DNA of 64,000 nucleotides from Bacillus sp. HSf4. Lineage in GTDB: Bacteria > Bacillota > Bacilli > Bacillales > Bacillaceae. This document shows, in pieces, positions 62,962-64,000 of this stretch. The notes beneath the pieces are model-generated. The model was not told the origin of the DNA, searched no databases, and saw only the letters and a list, made by a program, of their open reading frames with translations. Positions within the stretch are counted from its first letter, which is position 1. Each line of letters opens with the position of its first letter. The position numbers and the translations under genes are program-made. The DNA lies in NCBI RefSeq assembly GCF_029537375.1, contig NZ_CP120679.1, positions 3,701,501 to 3,765,500 of the forward strand, written 5' to 3'.

Positions 62962-64000
62962 CTATGCATATTTGAGACGTTTGATCACTTCATCTGTCAC
63001 TTCTTCCGTCGTACACGCTCCGCCAATATCAGGGGTTAAAAAGCCGCTTTTCAGCACATCTTCAATGACATCCAGCAGTTTGCTTCCAAGCTCCTCTTCC
63101 CCAAAATGGTCGAGCATCATTTTCGCCGTCCAGATTTGTCCGATTGGATTGGCGATCCCTTTTCCGATAATATCGGGCGCTGAGCCGTGCACCGGTTCAA
63201 ACATGGACGGATATTTGCCGTTTACATTGATATTGGCCGCAGGCGCGATACCTACACTACCCATGATCGCCGCCCCGATATCGGTTAAAATGTCGCCGAA
63301 CAGGTTGCTGGCAACGATAACGTCAAACTTCTCAGGCTTCGTGACAAAAAACGCCGCCAGCGCGTCAATGTGCTGTGAGTCGGTTGCGATATCCGGATAA
63401 TCCTTGGCGGTCTGTTTAAAGACTTCATCCCAGAAAGGCATCGAATGAATGATTCCGTTTGACTTTGTCGCACTCGTGACATGTTGTTTACGTTTGGCTG
63501 CCATCTCAAACGCAAAGCGCATCGCCCTTTCCGCTCCTCTTCTTGAAAAAACGGCGTTTTGGATGGCGATTTCTTCTTCATCTCTGTAGATTCTTCCGCC
63601 GACCGTGCTGTATTCGCCTTCGCTGTTTTCGCGGACGACAAGCAGATCAAAATCTTTCGGGTTGGCTAAAGGTGATTTGATCCCTTGTAAAAACTTCGCC
63701 GGTCTAATATTGATGACTTGTTCGAATTCACGGCGTATTTTAATGAGCAGCCCCCATAATGAAACATGGTCCGGCACAAGCTTGCTGTTGCCGACAGCTC
63801 CCAAAAATATGCTGTCAAAGTCCTTCAGCCGCTCCAACCCGTCTTCAGGCATCATTTCCCCGTGCTCCAAATAATACTCACAGCTGTATGGAAATTCTGT
63901 AAACTGAAATGAGATTCCTCCGTGAACATCAGAAACCGCTTTCAAAACACGCTGTGCTGCAGGTACGACTTCTTTTCCCACACCGTCTCCAGGTATGCTG
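62962..64000 (-). CDS. Tartrate / D-malate dehydrogenase (isocitrate-isopropylmalate dehydrogenase family), 5' end outside window
   Basis: At least 346 codons; the frame is open to the window edge and reads SIPGDGVGKEVVPAAQRVL, so the true start lies beyond 64000. Family features: NIRPAKF (Arg for carboxylate), VVRENSEGEYSTVGGR, TKSNGI (catalytic Lys), IDALAAFF and SNLFGDILTDIGAAI (metal Asp residues). The NIRPAK/FLQG and ENSEGEYS variants fit TtuC/DmlA-type enzymes rather than LeuB; B. subtilis YcsA is the likely relative. They oxidise tartrate or D-malate with NAD. Confidence 0.9.
   Translation of the reverse strand, partial: SIPGDGVGKEVVPAAQRVLKAVSDVHGGISFQFTEFPYSCEYYLEHGEMMPEDGLERLKDFDSIFLGAVGNSKLVPDHVSLWGLLIKIRREFEQVINIRPAKFLQGIKSPLANPKDFDLLVVRENSEGEYSTVGGRIYRDEEEIAIQNAVFSRRGAERAMRFAFEMAAKRKQHVTSATKSNGIIHSMPFWDEVFKQTAKDYPDIATDSQHIDALAAFFVTKPEKFDVIVASNLFGDILTDIGAAIMGSVGIAPAANINVNGKYPSMFEPVHGSAPDIIGKGIANPIGQIWTAKMMLDHFGEEELGSKLLDVIEDVLKSGFLTPDIGGACTTEEVTDEVIKRLKYA

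Overview
This window is a stretch of chromosome from a Bacillus of the B. licheniformis / B. subtilis lineage. Almost every gene outside one island has a recognisable B. subtilis counterpart in familiar neighbourhoods: sacB-levB, clpP next to tRNA-Arg, yvdABCD, yvcI-rapZ-yvcK-whiA-crh, the complete his operon, hprK-lgt-yvoD-ppaX-yvoF, yvlABCD, uvrBA-csbA, minJ, swrA and ctpB. Shine-Dalgarno sites are strong, GTG/TTG starts are frequent, and LexA, CtsR, SigW and SacT/SacY-type signals look like those of Bacillus. I call it B. licheniformis group by inference, not by database search.

Layout. 1-4.2 kb: the 3' end of an Old Yellow Enzyme-type oxidoreductase, then the levan locus sacB-levB behind an antiterminator-controlled leader. 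4.2-12.6 kb: an accessory island next to tRNA-Arg(CCG). It holds a SHOCT protein, a putative ribbon-helix-helix/GNAT toxin-antitoxin pair under a 17+17 bp palindrome, a decayed phage lysin fused to a holin, a Rap-Phr cassette, an LXG toxin with a barnase-like tip followed by a barstar-like immunity protein, and remains of two tyrosine recombinases. One recombinase is fused to a helix-turn-helix protein; the other is interrupted by two in-frame TAA codons.

12.6-24.4 kb: tRNA-Arg, clpP (CtsR box), LOG and MazG/HD nucleotide-metabolism proteins, a carbonic anhydrase/SulP operon, a 2-hydroxyacid dehydrogenase, a divergent flavin reductase/ArsR pair, the hxlAB formaldehyde-fixation operon with a divergent double-headed HxlR, a scar with a permease remnant, and an arylamine N-acetyltransferase. 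24.4-31 kb: the yvcI-rapZ-yvcK-whiA-crh operon, trxB and the TPR protein yvcD. 31.3-38.3 kb: a GNAT enzyme and the eight-gene operon hisZGDBHAFI. 38.3-44.3 kb: yvpB, a GH18 enzyme, and hprK-lgt-yvoD-ppaX-yvoF. Crh and HPr kinase, enzyme and substrate of one carbon-control circuit, are both present.

44.4-50.7 kb: a MarR regulator with a 27-bp palindromic operator before a 14-TM drug exporter, then the giant secreted phosphoesterase YvnB. 50.8-64 kb: the SigW-type yvlABCD envelope-stress operon, yvkN, uvrB-uvrA with a perfect LexA box, csbA, a DUF5316-like protein, minJ, swrA with an uninterrupted reading frame, ctpB with a SigG-like promoter, and a tartrate/D-malate dehydrogenase cut by the window end.

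The most interesting material is in the island and in the duplicated HxlR regulator. No CRISPR array, insertion sequence, rRNA or replication origin was seen.
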